Shown here one piece after another: positions 39,916 through 52,593 of a DNA stretch of 64,000 nt. Position 1 is the stretch's first letter. Each line of letters starts with the position of its first letter. The notes beneath the pieces were generated by a model. The model ran no database searches, had not been told where the DNA came from, and saw nothing but the letters and a program-made list of their open reading frames with translations. A program made the position numbers and the translations under genes. The DNA comes from Daphnia pulex (taxonomy: Eukaryota > Arthropoda > Branchiopoda > Diplostraca > Daphniidae), in contig NC_060024.1 in NCBI RefSeq assembly GCF_021134715.1, positions 11,036,001 through 11,100,000 on the forward strand, in the 5' to 3' direction.

Positions 39916-41186
39916 ATGATGAGTGACGAAGAAAATGTGGGTGAATTTTTGAGTGTCACTCGTGCTGTACATTATCACGTTGTACACACTTGGTAAGTGC
40001 AAGTTACGTAAAAGTTATCAAAGTTAGCTTATAAAACTTACATTTTGATCATTTCAGGAGAATTGAAAGTTATGAGCAATATTTCTCAAGCACAAAATGC
40101 CATTTAACATTTATCAATTCAAGCGTTTTCGGCCACGAGGACGATCCTGGAACTAAATGGACACTTCAGTTATTTCCCAAAGGCGACAAAGAAGCTAGTT
40201 CCAATGCAATTCCAGGAACTGAGACGATTTCTTTTTTCATCAACCTGGACAAGTCATCGGACATGCCTGAACTTCCTGCCAAATACTCCGTAGAAATCCT
40301 TGGTAATTTACAGCAGAAACGATTGTCATCAATTTGAAATTTGATCGATTATTGCTTAATATTTATTCGATCAGGTGAAGATAGGATCGTACACAAAGTG
40401 ACAGGAGACAATACTTTCAAGAGAGGCAGTGGCTGGGGTCGTTCTAAATTTATGAAGATGGATGAGCTTTTAAAAGACAAGGCGGTCTTCTTAGTTAACG
40501 ATGCCATGACGATTCGCTGCACTGTCCAGTACACAAAACATATAACGAATCAGGAACGCAAGAAAAAAAGAAGAAATAGTAACAGTAGTGCGTCGACCGA
40601 GCCATCCAAGATTCTTAACACTGACACTAACTTCGACAGCCCTGGATCTCCTCAACGACTGGCACACTCATTTCCTTGGCATGATATAACTTTCGTTATT
40701 TCCGGTTCTTATGTTAGGGCGCACAAATGGATTGTGGCTGCTAGCTGCCCCTTTCTGGCGCAGTTGGTGCGTGGAGGTGAATCAGTAATCAAAGTAGAAG
40801 GAGTTGATGCCGAAGGCTTCGCCCAAATGATCCGTTTCATCTATACGGGTGAATGTGACTTGGTTAACAATAGCTACAAGTTGATGGCTGTCGCTAACAA
40901 ATTCAAACTTGAATCTTTGTTTATCAAATGTGAAGAATATCTTGTCTCGGTAAGTTATCTTAACTACTTTTTATTCCTGCACTTTCATCCTATATTTATA
41001 ATTAATACATCTCAATTGTTCGTTAACTAGATACTCAACAAGACCAGCTGCTATATGATCTACAGTGTTGGTGACATGCACTGCTCGTCGCGTCTCAAGA
41101 ATGAAGCCCTCCGAATCATTGAGAGTCTTGAATGTGGGAGCGATGGTAACAAAATGTCGATACAAGGAACTATTGCTATAATTTAA
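39916..41186 (+). CDS. MATH and BTB/POZ domain protein (SPOP-like substrate adaptor), 4 coding exons
   Basis: Exons are 39,916-39,992, 40,058-40,302, 40,375-40,949 and 41,031-41,186, giving 350 residues. A MATH/TRAF-like domain covers about residues 28-160 and a BTB domain about 211-300 (DITFVISGSYVRAHKWIVAA, FAQMIRFIYTGECD). In this family MATH binds the substrate and BTB binds cullin-3, making the protein a ubiquitin-ligase adaptor. The two domains are joined by a Lys/Ser-rich linker (about 163-190). The C-terminal segment after BTB is short and weakly like the usual SPOP tail, so nuclear localisation cannot be assumed. Two consecutive ATG codons mark the start; the first is used here. This gene type is expanded in several invertebrates, so one-to-one orthology with SPOP is not claimed. 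Confidence 0.9.
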
Positions 41187-41466
41187 AGGCAATACAACAT
41201 GACCAACCAGATAAGTGTTTGAATTTTTTAAAAATCTGCATGCGATCTGCCGAAATTGCTTTCATAACTCGACTGAATCATTGTAACAACGCGTATTGGT
41301 TGGTTTGTGTACAGTTAAAAATGGAAAAGTCAGATGTTGCATGTCGAACAAGTCAACCGTTTATATTACAAAATGTCACTAGCAGGAAATACCGAATAAG
41401 TTTTGGATGACGAGTCGGCTGATACTTCACACAATTGCTTGTAACTAATACTAATTTAAACCTAAG
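41187..41466. other. Short convergent intergenic region
   Basis: About 280 bp hold the 3' ends of the MATH-BTB gene (+) and the mEFG1 gene (-). No further gene is seen. Confidence 0.5.
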
Positions 41467-44303
41467 TTACTTCTTCTTTTTCTTGTTGTCCGTGGTGCTG
41501 ATACCTATAGATTCTCGATATTTATTGATGACTTGGTTTTGGACATCTGGTAAAGCTGGCGAATAGCGCGAATATTCCATTGAAAACTCTCCTTTTCCTT
41601 GTGTACTCGAACGTATCTCGGTGGAGTAACCAAACATATCGTTGAGTGGTACTTCGGCGTAGACAGTAAACCAGCCGTCATTTCCTTCCGTTCCTGTGAT
41701 AATACCGTGGCGCTTGTTGAGCTGTCCGATTACAGTTCCTTGAAATTCGTCAGGGGCAGTAATCTCCACACTCATGATCGGCTCAAGGATATGCCAGAAA
41801 CCGTTTTCGTAAACCTATAAGAAACTTTGTTTTACTTTGAATCAGATAATTGTTACTATCTAAAATACGGACCTCTTTCACAGCGCCTTGAGCAGCCAAA
41901 ATAAATGAAATTTCGTTAGAATCGACTATGTGATGAGCACCGTCACGAACGATAAATCGGACTCCAGCAATCTTGTGTCCGGAAAGCAACCCTTTGTCCA
42001 CCATCATTCGGAATCCCTTCTCAATGGCAGGTATAAATGTCTTTGGTACGTTCGTACCCATCGTTTCGTCAACAAACTCCACCTAAGACATATAAAGTAA
42101 AATGTAATTTTTTCTAGAAACCCCATCGGTAAAGTTCTTACTTTAGTATTCTCTGTAGCAGGTAGCGGTTCCATCACTCCAGAGATTCGTCCAAATTGAC
42201 CTGAGCCTCCCGATTGCTTCTTGTGCAAATAATCAAATTCACAAGGAGAAAGAAGTGATTCTCTAAAAGACACTTTGGGCTTGCCCATAACAACTGGGCA
42301 ATTGTATTCGCGTTCCATACGTTGAGCGTAAATTTCCAAGTGAAGCTCACCCATCCCGGACGCGATAGTTTCTTTGTTGTCTGTGTCGTAATTAATCTAT
42401 AAAGGAAAAGAAAACGAATTTCAGTAAGGTACGTACTAATAATTTTATAGTGCAATTTACATGATAGGTAGGATCTTCTTTAGTAAAACGACCGACTGCC
42501 TTGGAAAAGCTGTCCATATCTTTGCTGTGGGCCGGGCGAATTGCCATTGAGATAACTGGTTCCGGTATATGAATTGATTCTAGAGCTATTTCTAATTTAG
42601 GCTCGGTAACGAAAGTGTCTCCACTGGCGCAATCGACACCAAAAAGTGCGCAGATATCACCGGCATATACTTCATTGACATCTTCCATCTCGTTAGAATG
42701 CATTCGCACTAAACGAGCAACACGAATCTTCTTTCTTGTACGAGTATTGTACAAGTTATCTCCCCTTTTGAGCATACCTATTGGAACAGCAAATTGTAAC
42801 TTTTATTTTCTTTTTTTTCCAACAAGGAATGCAAAATGGCGCAGATAAATACCTTGGTATACTCGAACATAAGTCAATTGCCCAAAGCGTCCGGCTTCCA
42901 ACTTAAAGGCCAGCCCAGCAAAAGGACTTGCTGACGTTCTAGCTGGATTCAGTATAATTTTCTCTCGTTCCTTACCTTCCTTTTCTATATGAGCATAGTT
43001 GACGACTTCTCCTGCAAAGTTGGCGCAATGAAAAAATTAGCAAAGTTTTATAATATTTCCAGTAAATAACTTAGCTGTACCTGGATTTGGTAAATAGTCA
43101 ATAACGGCATCTAATAAGGGTTGGACACCCTTGTTTTTCAATGCAGTACCCAGCATTACTGGCGTAAAGACTCGTTTGATACATGAACGACGAATAGCAG
43201 CCATGAGATCTAGTTCAGTAGGAACCTTTTCCTCTAATTACAGAAATAGAATTTAAAACGGATGATTGCAGAATAAATACAAATTAATCCTTACCAAGAA
43301 ATATTTCGCCAAGTATTTCGTCAACGTTCGAAACGCTTTCGATTAATTCCTGTCGCCGGTCTTCACTCTCTGCTCTCATATCGCTAGGTATTTCGTCATA
43401 CCTGATGGTAGTTCTGTTAAACGAGTAAATATTTGTTGTAAATTGAAAAGCAGGGTAAAGTAAAGTGAATTTCAATTTTTACCCAAGAACTCCTTCAAAA
43501 TAAATGGCTCTTTGATGGACTAAATCAATAACTCCCTTGCATTCACTTTCTAAACCAATTGGGAGTTGTAGAAAAGAAGCATTATGATTTAATTTCGTCC
43601 TAAATAAAAAAATATGTATAATAATCTGAAAGACTAACACAAACTTAAATGTTACCTCAGTTGATGTAAAACTCTATAGGGATTGGAGCCCAATCGATCC
43701 AGCTTATTGATAAATGCCAGGCAGGGTACATTGTAACGCTTCATCTGCCTGTTTACAGTCAATGTTTGACTTTGCACTCCTCCTACAGCACAAAGAACAA
43801 GAACTGCTCCATCTAGTACCCTGAGAGCTCTTTCAACTTCCACAGTAAAATCTACATGCCCTGGGGTATCAATAATGTTCACATTGTGATCCTTCCACAC
43901 TGTATAGGTTGCTGCTGATTGGATTGTGATTCCCCTTTGCCTCTCCAGCTCCATGGAATCCATAACTGCACCTACACTGTCTTTACCCTTGACTTCATGC
44001 ATTTCTTCAATTCGTCCAGTGTAAAACAGCACACGCTCAGTCAATGTGGTCTTTCCTGAATCAATGTGAGCAGAAATCCCTATGTTTCTGATTTTCTCCA
44101 GCTCCTTATGCTCTGAAAATTTGGCTACAGCTGCATAAGAACGCGAAATAGTCTAAAAAGGTAAATAGGCAAATTGGAAAACTCGGAATTCCAAAAACAA
44201 CAAACTTTAAGTTTACCTTTCGGTATAAGATAGAAGATCGAGCGTGCCGCAAAGCACATTTCGCTGATCGCAAGAGGCATGTTGCAGTAATGTGTGGAAA
44301 CAT
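41467..44303 (-). CDS. GFM1: Mitochondrial elongation factor G1 (GFM1/mEFG1), 10 coding exons
   Basis: Minus-strand exons are 44,303-44,217, 44,152-43,656, 43,599-43,483, 43,413-43,295, 43,233-43,081, 43,011-42,853, 42,777-42,461, 42,396-42,142, 42,082-41,873 and 41,814-41,467, giving 753 residues, the normal length. An Arg/Ala-rich N-terminus fits a mitochondrial targeting peptide. The GTPase domain shows the P-loop AHIDSGKTT (57-65), RGITIQSA (102-109), DTPGHVDF (124-131) and NKLD (178-181). Domains II-V follow, with [14 protein letters not shown] and the C-terminal ending in a Lys-rich tail. The protein catalyses GTP-dependent translocation on mitochondrial ribosomes. RGITI and the full domain IV favour mEFG1 over the recycling factor GFM2. 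It is called iconoclast in flies. It is head to head with the next gene. Confidence 0.96.
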
Positions 44304-44742
44304 TTAAAATGCTAAATTTTTCAATCGAAATTACAATCAATTTATATAACAGCTATACTAAATTTTAGTAAAAGCCGGTAGTGCACGTGAGCCCTTTTAT
44401 ATTTTTGACCCGAAACTGACAAGTTGTCTGCTATCCTATCTATTCATGTCTAGTTACTTACTTCCTATCTATCGACACCTGCCGGCAGGAACTTTCATCA
44501 ATGTTCGAGAGAGTCGGAGACTCAGAGGGATTGGCATTTCAACATCGCTTATCAGTTACTCACGGAAGTTCGTCTGCGGAACAGTACAAAAATCTTCACA
44601 AGTAAAACCAAAAACTCGTGTCTCGTCGGTTGTTGGCTTGTTGCTTGTTGTTGTTGCAGACTTGCAGTTGAGATTTGAAAGTTGACTCGAAGTCGAATAG
44701 TAGAAGTGTAATTTAGGGGCACGTAAGATACAGTCAGGAAAC
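44304..44742. promoter_or_regulatory. Bidirectional promoter, mEFG1 / G-patch gene
   Basis: Only 439 bp separate the start codons of two divergent genes, so they very likely share one promoter region. No TATA box stands out. Short open frames inside are not conserved proteins. Confidence 0.5.
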
Positions 44743-45446
44743 ATGTTGAGTACTAAGATTACAAAAGAAGTTATGAGAGGGAAAGCAAATTCAACTCAAG
44801 ATTGTTCCACTGACCACGCTTTTGAGATCTTATCAAAAGGTGAGAATACGATCACACAACCAGTTCAGTCTACGTCCGCTATGAGAATGATGAAATTGAT
44901 GGGTTGGACTGAGGGGACCGGGCTTGGACTGCAAAAGCAAGGAATTGTCGAACCGATAAAGTAAATTAATGTTTTGTTCCCATAGATATGATAAATTATT
45001 AGTTTAAAATATTTCATGAATACTTTTTTTTTCAGATCTGACGTGGTTGTTGGCAGAAAGGGTATTGGTTACCACGACGGTTCCAGAAATGCTGAACCAT
45101 TTGCAAAAAGTTTTCGTCGCTACCTACAGAATTATAAAAACAGCGCTTCAGTCCATAATATTGTATTTTCCAGTGAGTTTTCCAGTGAAGAGAGGAAGTT
45201 TATTCACGAGTAAGTTACAAAGAAAAAAAAAATCGAGACATTTATTAACGTTTGATTTTCTTTAGTGTTGCTCGTAAAATGGGAATGCTCTCTTCCAGCA
45301 TTGGCAAGGAGCCTAAACGTCAGTTGACTGTCCGTCGCTCCCCCTGTAAACCTCGCCCTTTAATTGAACTACTTAATCGACTCATAGAATCAAAACAATC
45401 AGATCCTCTCTTTTCTAGAATCAATCTTATTTCACCAACAGGCTAG
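44743..45446 (+). CDS. Small G-patch and R3H domain protein (NKRF-like), 3 coding exons
   Basis: Exons are 44,743-44,960, 45,036-45,209 and 45,266-45,446, giving 190 residues. Residues about 46-95 form a G-patch (MRMMKLMGWTEGTGLGLQKQ, GRKGIGY), a glycine-rich motif that activates DEAH-box RNA helicases. Residues about 115-165 resemble an R3H nucleic-acid-binding domain (SSEERKFIHDVARKMGM, RQLTVRR). The same order occurs at the C-terminus of NF-kappa-B-repressing factor, which works with XRN2 and DHX15 in ribosomal RNA processing. The protein here is far shorter than vertebrate NKRF and lacks its double-stranded RNA-binding part, so the function is inferred from domains only. Confidence 0.85.
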
Positions 45447-45478
45447 CTTCTTGAATAATATTTTTGCTTGTGAATCCC

Positions 45479-45484
45479 AATAAA
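45479..45484 (+). terminator. Poly(A) signal of the G-patch/R3H gene
   Basis: AATAAA lies 33 bp after the stop codon, at a usual distance for a short 3' untranslated region. Confidence 0.6.
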
Positions 45485-46172
45485 ATGCGTTGGATTTCAC
45501 ATTAAAGGATACGTAAGTTTATTGATTTAAATGAGTAGAATGGATTGAGTAGAATGGAAAAACTATAAAATGTCTTCATTAACTTTATTTTCACGGTAAA
45601 AAGACATACGATAAAAAAAGTAATGGCTTGATGAGTATGCGTCGACAGTTTCCCTCTGGGGGGAGAGCCAGAAGGAGGCTTTCAACCTGGAGTTAATTTG
45701 CGACATCGCCAAGCTTTAACGAATAATTTTTAAAGAGTAGTTAACTCAGAGGTTAACTGATTGGTAAGCTTAAATTAAAATAATTACACAGCATGTTGAT
45801 ACCGAAAACTATCATAACCTAGTCTTTCATGGCGCGTCAGTATACGTTCCCTACCACACGTTCCTATTTGATTACATTTGTGCTTTCCAGCCCGATCGAA
45901 TTTTAGCTGCGTGAAGATAAAGAAAGTCTAGAACCCAAATCCCAGACAACTTATATTTTATCCTGTCTCTTGGTTTATGATTATTCTTTCTGTATACAAA
46001 GTCACATGAAAAGACGAAGTCAACCGGAACGGAACAATAAAGGTAACAAGGTGTGCTGTAGTGGCGTGATTTGTTAATCATAGACATGACATCTCGAATC
46101 TGGTACGGATTTGTCTTTATTCAAGATTCCAACACAATTGTGTTTTAATCACTTTAAAAATTTGCCATTAAG
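45485..46172. other. Intergenic, no gene recognised
   Basis: The stretch between the last ordinary gene and the inverted repeat shows only short open frames on both strands. The outer limit of the inverted repeat could lie inside it, but the matching right-arm sequence is beyond the window. Confidence 0.4.
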
Positions 46173-47544
46173 CTCTGAACGTTTTGTATTCACAGTTCAC
46201 ACACGGACTTTTGGACTTTTGCCGCTTTGGCTGATTGCGGAGATGCCAGTTACCGATGCGGACGTTTTTAATTGCATAACTGAAAATGACAACGTTGCGC
46301 CTTGAACGATATTTTCAATATGGCTGCTGGCATTCGACGAGGAAATGTAGTACTTTTAATCCCGACATTTTTCGTTAGATAAATGGTAATTTCTGCTTGT
46401 ATTTTTTAAGGCTATTATTGAATGTAAAGTTTTTGTGTGGTGAATTTACAGGTAACAGCTAACAGCCTCCAATTTATACTTTGCGATTCCATTCCATCAC
46501 GTTGCCTGAAACTGCAGTACATTTTCCCAAAATGTTTCTTGCAGCATGTTGTACGTTTCGTCACATGATTTCATCACGTAATTTATTCTTTAGGATTTTA
46601 ATGTGCTTTATTGGAGGAACTCACCAAACTTGAAAATGGGAACACCAAAGTTTGCTGTGTTTATTGGGACTGTTTATTGGGACACCAAATTGGAGTGACA
46701 TGTGAATCATGACATCATGTGATGGTGTGGCACTTGCATTTGGAATCACCGTGAATAAACAAGTTTACTTATGAGTGGGGTGTTGCTTTAATCTGGCATC
46801 TTTCTCTCAACACATCCTTAATAATTAATGAAGGCAAGTAGTTTTTTTTTCATTCTGTTTGTTGGGTAGCGTTTAACACACTGTTTTTCTTTTCTCAATT
46901 TCATAGTAAACCAAGTGAGATTATTCTTGGAACAACTTTGGTCTGATGAATGAGAAATTCAAATTCTTCTTGAGTACTTGCGTGTCACGGCTTTCATGCT
47001 CTTCCACAGCCTAGATGTGTCATTAATCAAGTTGTTTTGAAAACAACCCAATAAATGTATTAGTCATAAGTAAATTAGATATATTAGTTATAAGTAAATC
47101 TTTGTGAATCTGTGCACTGTAGAAATAATGCTGTCTTTTTGTGGTTATTTTACAGGTTCTACTTCAGCTGTAGGCCTACCCCTTTCGGTTGTTACTACGA
47201 GAAAATGAGATGACATCTTGTATCAGTCTCGCCAGTATTTAAGTCATCATCGTGGTGTTGTACAAATATACAGCAAACAAGTAGATGTCTTTGCACATCC
47301 ATTAATACTGCAAAAGAATTCTTTGTTGATTAAAGAAGAAGTCCAATATCGGCTACACTCTGCAGAATAATCCATCTCGTCGCAGACTCGCAGTAAGTGA
47401 TGATTTTCCTTGTGGCGACGTTTTGAAGTAATAGGATGAAGACGGTTAATGTTTGTAATACGTTTTATCAATTTGTTGGCCATTTTTATGATTCTAAGCA
47501 TTCTAAGCAGTGGTTAAGGTTGTGAAGTTGTCAAGCCAAACCAC

Positions 47545-47632
47545 GTCATTCGTTTCCGGGACAATGTGCGGATTGTGCGGTGTTGTATCCATTACGTCGA
47601 GTTTCCAACCTTTTTCATCATCAAGATGGAAA
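47545..47632 (+). repeat. Cysteine-module relative (CGLCGVV), left arm
   Basis: It reads TMCGLCGVVSITSSFQPF, then SSSRWKG at a GTAATT donor. The C-x2-C-G-V-V pattern is like the CTFCRNVV of the 60,905 module. The mirror lies at about 62,471-62,560 on the minus strand, where the upstream frame is longer by about 50 bp. Confidence 0.4.
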
Positions 47633-48543
47633 GGTAATTTTGTTTTAGATTTTCTCCATTACTACTGTGTATGTTAAATAGTAATGTTCATGTATTTGTT
47701 TGTGGATCTATAGGTGGTTTTGCCTACAATTTCAGTCCCACTCCCAGTGTGTCATCTGGCCAAGTGGCCTGAAATTGCTGTCCGGATGCCGAAATGTCGT
47801 CTCGTACCAGAAACTTTAATGCAATGGTAACTATTTTGATATTCGTTTTTCAAAATTAAGATGTTGTAGTATTTTTATTCATTACATTTTAATTTTGATT
47901 CAACTACACTTGATTTAAAAAATGGGTTTTTGTTCCAGCTGTAAAATTACAAAAAAAAAATTTTGAAGCACCTTTGGAAGAAGTCGTTGGCATGCTAATT
48001 TCATTTTGTAACTACTGTCGGCTTCCATAGCTAATTCAATCTTTTTCCCTTAAGGTTCTGATTGCTAGATTAATTCAAGCTGTTGAATGATTGTGTTTGC
48101 TGCCAATGTGTAGATGGTGAAAGATGTGCTTGACACGAAAGAATGGTGAAAGAAGCACTTGTAGACAAGGTAATGTTTATGAATTTCGTTAAAAGAAAGC
48201 TATAAATGTCGGTGATTAAAGACGAGAGAGTAGATTTTGTTTCATCTTAGTTTCAATATACGTGAATCATTGGGCGTGGTTTTACATGATTTAATTTTCA
48301 TAATTACAACATTTTTTGTGTAATTCGAAAATCTTGTTTACTCTCGACTCCTCTGAAAAATGTCTTACATCATAACAAATTTGACCAAGTGCTTAATTCA
48401 ACTTTACTCCTGTCAATTAGATTTTACTCTTTTCAATTAAACATTATAAATCTGTTCCTTAATAGTAAGTTCACTAGTTCAGTTTGTAAAATAGGTTCAA
48501 CAGCCAGGTGATATTTCTGCATTGTTGTTTTACACAACTTGGT

Positions 48544-48600
48544 TTTTGGGTGCGGCCAGCCGGTGAAAGGTGCTATCAAATCAAGTTGAGCTGTTACATG
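48544..48600 (-). repeat. CAGCTCAACTT module, left arm copy
   Basis: On the minus strand it shows AACAGCTCAACTTGATTTGA and CACCTTTCACCGGCTGGCCG. It corresponds to copies at 1,658 and 1,933 and to the right-arm mirror at 60,443. Confidence 0.6.
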
Positions 48601-48727
48601 GAGTCTGTGGTGGCGGTGTTATCCTGGAGTGTGTTGGTGTTCTGACTGTTTGTGTTTAGTGTATTCTCCTCGTCAGAACATTTTTTCATCCTCGATTGAA
48701 AGTAGGTTAGCATATAGATGTAGATAA

Positions 48728-48980
48728 GTGCACATCTGGGCTCCCTCTTCTCTGGTCCCGTTTCCCTAATTAACTAACGCCCGCCGGTGGTCGCTCATTA
48801 TGAAACTAGGAGGATGAGGAGGGCTCTGGTCGAACGGGGACTTGAAAGGTTGATGATCCGATGAAAACTTTTGGAAGATCATGAATCTAATTAGGAATCC
48901 TACTATGATTAATCGAACCTAGCAAAACTTGTCTCGCACTCTTCTCTCTTCTTCCATGTCCAGGGAATCTACCTGGGCAG
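48728..48980 (-). repeat. Dispersed repeat R1, copy B
   Basis: On the minus strand this reads in the same order as copy A: AGATTCATGATCTTCC, AAGTCCCCGTTCGACCAGAG, GGAAACGGGACCAG and CCCAGATGTGC. It is mirrored at 60,062-60,315 in the right arm. Confidence 0.75.
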
Positions 48981-49248
48981 AGTCTCCCCCTGTCTTGATT
49001 GGTTGGACTTTGTAGGAGTAAAGTAAAAAGTGAATTATTTAAACCTTGTCCGATACAAGAGCTTAAATTGGTAACATGGAAAATAATTATAATAAATAAA
49101 TTAACAAGAAAAATGAAATTAACCTGAAATATATAGTACGTTATACGGTCATAGCAAAATTTACAAATACAACATTGATAATCTTCTATTTATTTTCCAT
49201 GCTTACGTTTCGTTATCCTTATATGTTATATGTTGCATGGATGTGACA

Positions 49249-49430
49249 TGACAGACGAACAACACATTGAAATATGCCACCAAAGACAGTAGCAGCTTTA
49301 AGCACACTTATCACCATCTCCTCATTGGGCTTGAACATCATACAACCATCACAACCTGCAGGGAAAAAGACAGATTTTGCTTCAAACAGGAATAGATATA
49401 CCACAGGCCAGGCCCACTGAAGAAGTTAAA
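49249..49430 (+). pseudogene. Unrecognised short coding-like frame, left arm
   Basis: A frame starting MPPKTVAALSTLITISSLGL runs about 48 codons to a stop. The right-arm mirror at 59,761-59,537 (-) keeps the first 26 residues but shifts frame after IIQPS. Such decay in one arm suggests that any coding role is lost. No family is recognised, and chance is possible. Confidence 0.25.
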
Positions 49431-50389
49431 AAAATAACAATTACCCTCATCTCACATCCAGAATTGTCAATCAACTACTTCTGCACCAAGTTTCCTAGTA
49501 AGATAATTCTCTTTTTGGTGAAGTCCTAATTCAAAATTACACATAACAGTGAACATGGAAATGAAAGAAAATGAAAGGACTTCAATCTGCCTAACCAATT
49601 TCATTACATGGCCAGTATCTAGAGTGAGGATCAAATGAGCCAGGAACATGCTGTTGTTGCGAGACAAGATAGTGTGGAAAGGTTTTTAAACTTTACCATC
49701 ATATTTTTTTGACTTAACATTTGCTGTTGCCTTGTAGTAAACCACTTTAACGAATAGAAAAAAAAAATCTGAACAACTGGCAGATTTACCTTACCAACTC
49801 GTATTTTTCCTTTCAGCAATCCACTGTCCAAGTGCTGTTGCCCGGGTGCTAAAACGTCTGGAATCACTAACAGATGCCATAGACAAGGCACATAAACGAA
49901 TGTCAAGAGTCCTTCTCCTCACTGTAGAAGTTGGACTGACGTCCATTAACGATTTCGTCTGTTGCGGTCTCGGTCTGTTGTTTTGTGTGGTGCTGCGGTG
50001 GTGGCTTTTTTTGGTGAAGACTAAAGACGAGATATAAATTTGGAGGGGAGACTATTACGTGAGTATCAACTATCAAATATATTTGCCTTTGTTTGTTGGA
50101 TCTTTCAATTAAGTACTAACTGATAACGAGCTAGAGCGGACATTGCTTTTAACTTTTAAGTTTTATGTTTCTTTTAAACGTTTCTTCTTTCTGACGCTAG
50201 ACACTGTAGACAGCTTAGCCTTTGATCATTTTTGATTTTTAACTAAAAGAAGCATCAGTTTAGTTACGTTTATGCAGTCCACTGTAAGAAGCATTAGTTT
50301 AGTAACGTTTACTTTGCACATCTCTGAAGAAATTTCTCGCTTCCACAATAACGAAATTTTGGGTGATAACTGCCAGTTTCTGTTTCAGC

Positions 50390-50777
50390 AACAAAGCTCA
50401 CTTGTTAGATTTTTAATAATGTGATTTTTTTCTACTTCCGGTTTTCTCATTTCTGTCAATAGTTTAATAAATATTCATCTGACGCACAAAAGAACCACAT
50501 TTTCGTGATCCTCGTAAAATGTGTGGTAAAGTTCATGTTTTTTTTTGTACGTTCGCGTACTTCCGGTTTCGAGAATTATCCTGAACTATAGTTCAGGAAA
50601 AATTTCGATTTTGACCAAATTCTGGATTTCTTTTAAATTACACCTAATCGACCCCAAATTTCACGTAGATCATGAATTTTTGGTTTATTTTGTCGACAGC
50701 TCAATGGTTAAGGAGCTATCCCTTACTTCCGGTATACTTCCGGAAAATTTGCATGAAACTAACAAGTGAGCTTTGTT
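50390..50777. mobile_element. MITE-like element with 19-bp perfect terminal inverted repeats (left arm)
   Basis: AACAAAGCTCACTTGTTAG at 50,390-50,408 is matched exactly, in reverse complement, by CTAACAAGTGAGCTTTGTT at 50,759-50,777. The 388-bp interior has no open frame for a transposase and contains ACTTCCGG strings several times, plus a small palindrome CTGAACTATAGTTCAG near 50,580. It is non-autonomous. No target-site duplication is obvious right outside the repeats, so the superfamily is not assigned. Confidence 0.75.
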
Positions 50778-51877
50778 CTCTGTAGAATTCTATAGATTCC
50801 GTGCTAATTTAAGCAAAGAGAAATGGTCTTTTTGATTACTTTTATGACTTGTGACTATCTAAGGTCATTCCTTTAGATATTGAGTTTTGAACGTGTCAAA
50901 TAGATGGCGTGAAAGAATGTTGTTTGTTGTGTCACATATGGGCTAATGGCGGTTCGTTGTCAAAAGTTCAGCTACAGCTATCTTCTTCGAAAATTACCAA
51001 TGAATTCGTTGGTAAATTGACTAGATTTCCTGTGCAATTTGTTTTGCATGTGTTGTTTACTGAATATGTGTTTAATAACATCATTATTTCTCCTCCATTT
51101 CCAGGAAAAAATGTGAAAGGTGCATGAAGCCAGTACTGTCAACTATTGTGTTGGTATCCTACAGAATATGTCATCCAAATGACAGAGAGTGGTAACAACC
51201 AATGCTAGCTTTAGTAAAGTATTGCTGGAACATAGTCAATCTTCTCATCTTTTATTAGGATTCATCACTATTATCGGCTGAATCATTCTATGAGACTTGC
51301 CAGATTGCAACCCAAGCATGGACCAATTTCTTATTCCATCTTCTAGAGAACCTTACATAACCGATTGGTGGTTTAGTGTGTAAGTTTACTTGTCATGTCA
51401 CTGAACTTATTTTGTTGCAGTCCTATATGTATTTAAAGTATTGTTCTGCACTTAAGTCTATCTAATGTTTGAGTTTAATTATTCTTTTAGATCATAGACA
51501 TTAAGCACATTGATGCCACAAATTATAGACAAGGTTACTTTATTTTTTATTTACAGGTTTTAGGTTTCTAATGTAGCATGATAGACTTTATGAGAAGTCA
51601 TGTTGTTTGAAGAAAAAGGACTATACAGTCGACAAGGTTCTTTGGTAACCCGTTGGCTGCTACCCTTGAATCTCCCTGTTTACTTCCTTACACGGGTCCA
51701 CTTGATTTGAGGTACTGCTTTCTGTTGCTACAACCTCGTTTGAATATTTTCCAAATAAATGTTCATTCTGCTTACAGGGTAATCCTTCGCTACTGATCAC
51801 ACCCACGCTGGTGAAAACCGACGAGAGAATGCTGTAATCCAAGACTGATAGATTGTGTAGTTGTTAGATAAATGACA

Positions 51878-52133
51878 AGTGCATATCTGGGCTCCCTTCT
51901 TTTCTGTGGCCCCGTTTCCCTAACTAACCACTAACCAACGCCCGCCGGTGGTCACTCACCCGCTGTGAAACCAGGAGGAGGGGAGGGCTCTGGTCGAACG
52001 GGGACTTGGAAGGCGCATGATCCGATGAAAACTTGTGGAGGGTCATGAGTCTAACCCGGAAGCCTAGTATGACTACATCTCCCCGGAAAAACTTGCCTCG
52101 TACTTCTCTCTTTTTCTCGGTCCAGATACTTAT
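51878..52133 (-). repeat. Dispersed repeat R1, copy C
   Basis: The minus strand shows CTTCCGGGTTAGACTCATGA, CCCCGTTCGACCAG and GGCGGGCGTTGGTTAGTG. It is the mirror of copy D and is closer in sequence to copy A at the window start than are copies B and E. Confidence 0.75.
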
Positions 52134-52170
52134 CTCTGGGGGCCGTAGACATGTCCTATAACAGCATGTG

Positions 52171-52593
52171 CGATTTAAACAATGCAACCCACTACCCAAT
52201 GAAACAAATAGCCATGGTTTATGTTTTGCGCAAATCTGCGTTAGTCAAGTTACAAATTTTTCCTATTCCACAACTCGCGTAGAATTTTGCATGTAATCTA
52301 TTAGTGCAAATCGCCATTCCATGTGTTTGGTAGTTAAGAAAATGGTTGTTTAAGAAACAAACAATGGGGTGTTCTGAGTAGCCAAAAAAACTCACCATTG
52401 TTTGTTTTTTAAACAACCATCAACTACCAAACACATAGGATAGCTATTTGCACCAGTATAGTAGATGCAAAATTCAACAGAAGTTATTGATTATGAAAAA
52501 CTTGTAACCTAACTGACGCAGATTTCCGCAAAACTAAACCATCGCTTTTTGTCTCATTGCCGCAGCGGTGGTGGCGGGTTGCGTTTAAACTCG
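52171..52593. mobile_element. Fold-back element, ~420 bp imperfect hairpin (left arm)
   Basis: Two halves of about 200 bp are imperfect reverse complements around position 52,380. Paired blocks include ATTGTTTGTTT against AAACAAACAAT, CTACCAAACACAT against ATGTGTTTGGTAG, and GTTTAAAC-type ends. It would fold into one long stem. It contains no conserved open frame and fits a fold-back MITE, though the family is unknown. Confidence 0.65.

Noticed and set aside
51660-51842. 60-codon frame identical in both arms as a real gene
   Set aside because: Identity follows from the recent inverted duplication, so it is no evidence for selection; no homologue or splice structure was seen.
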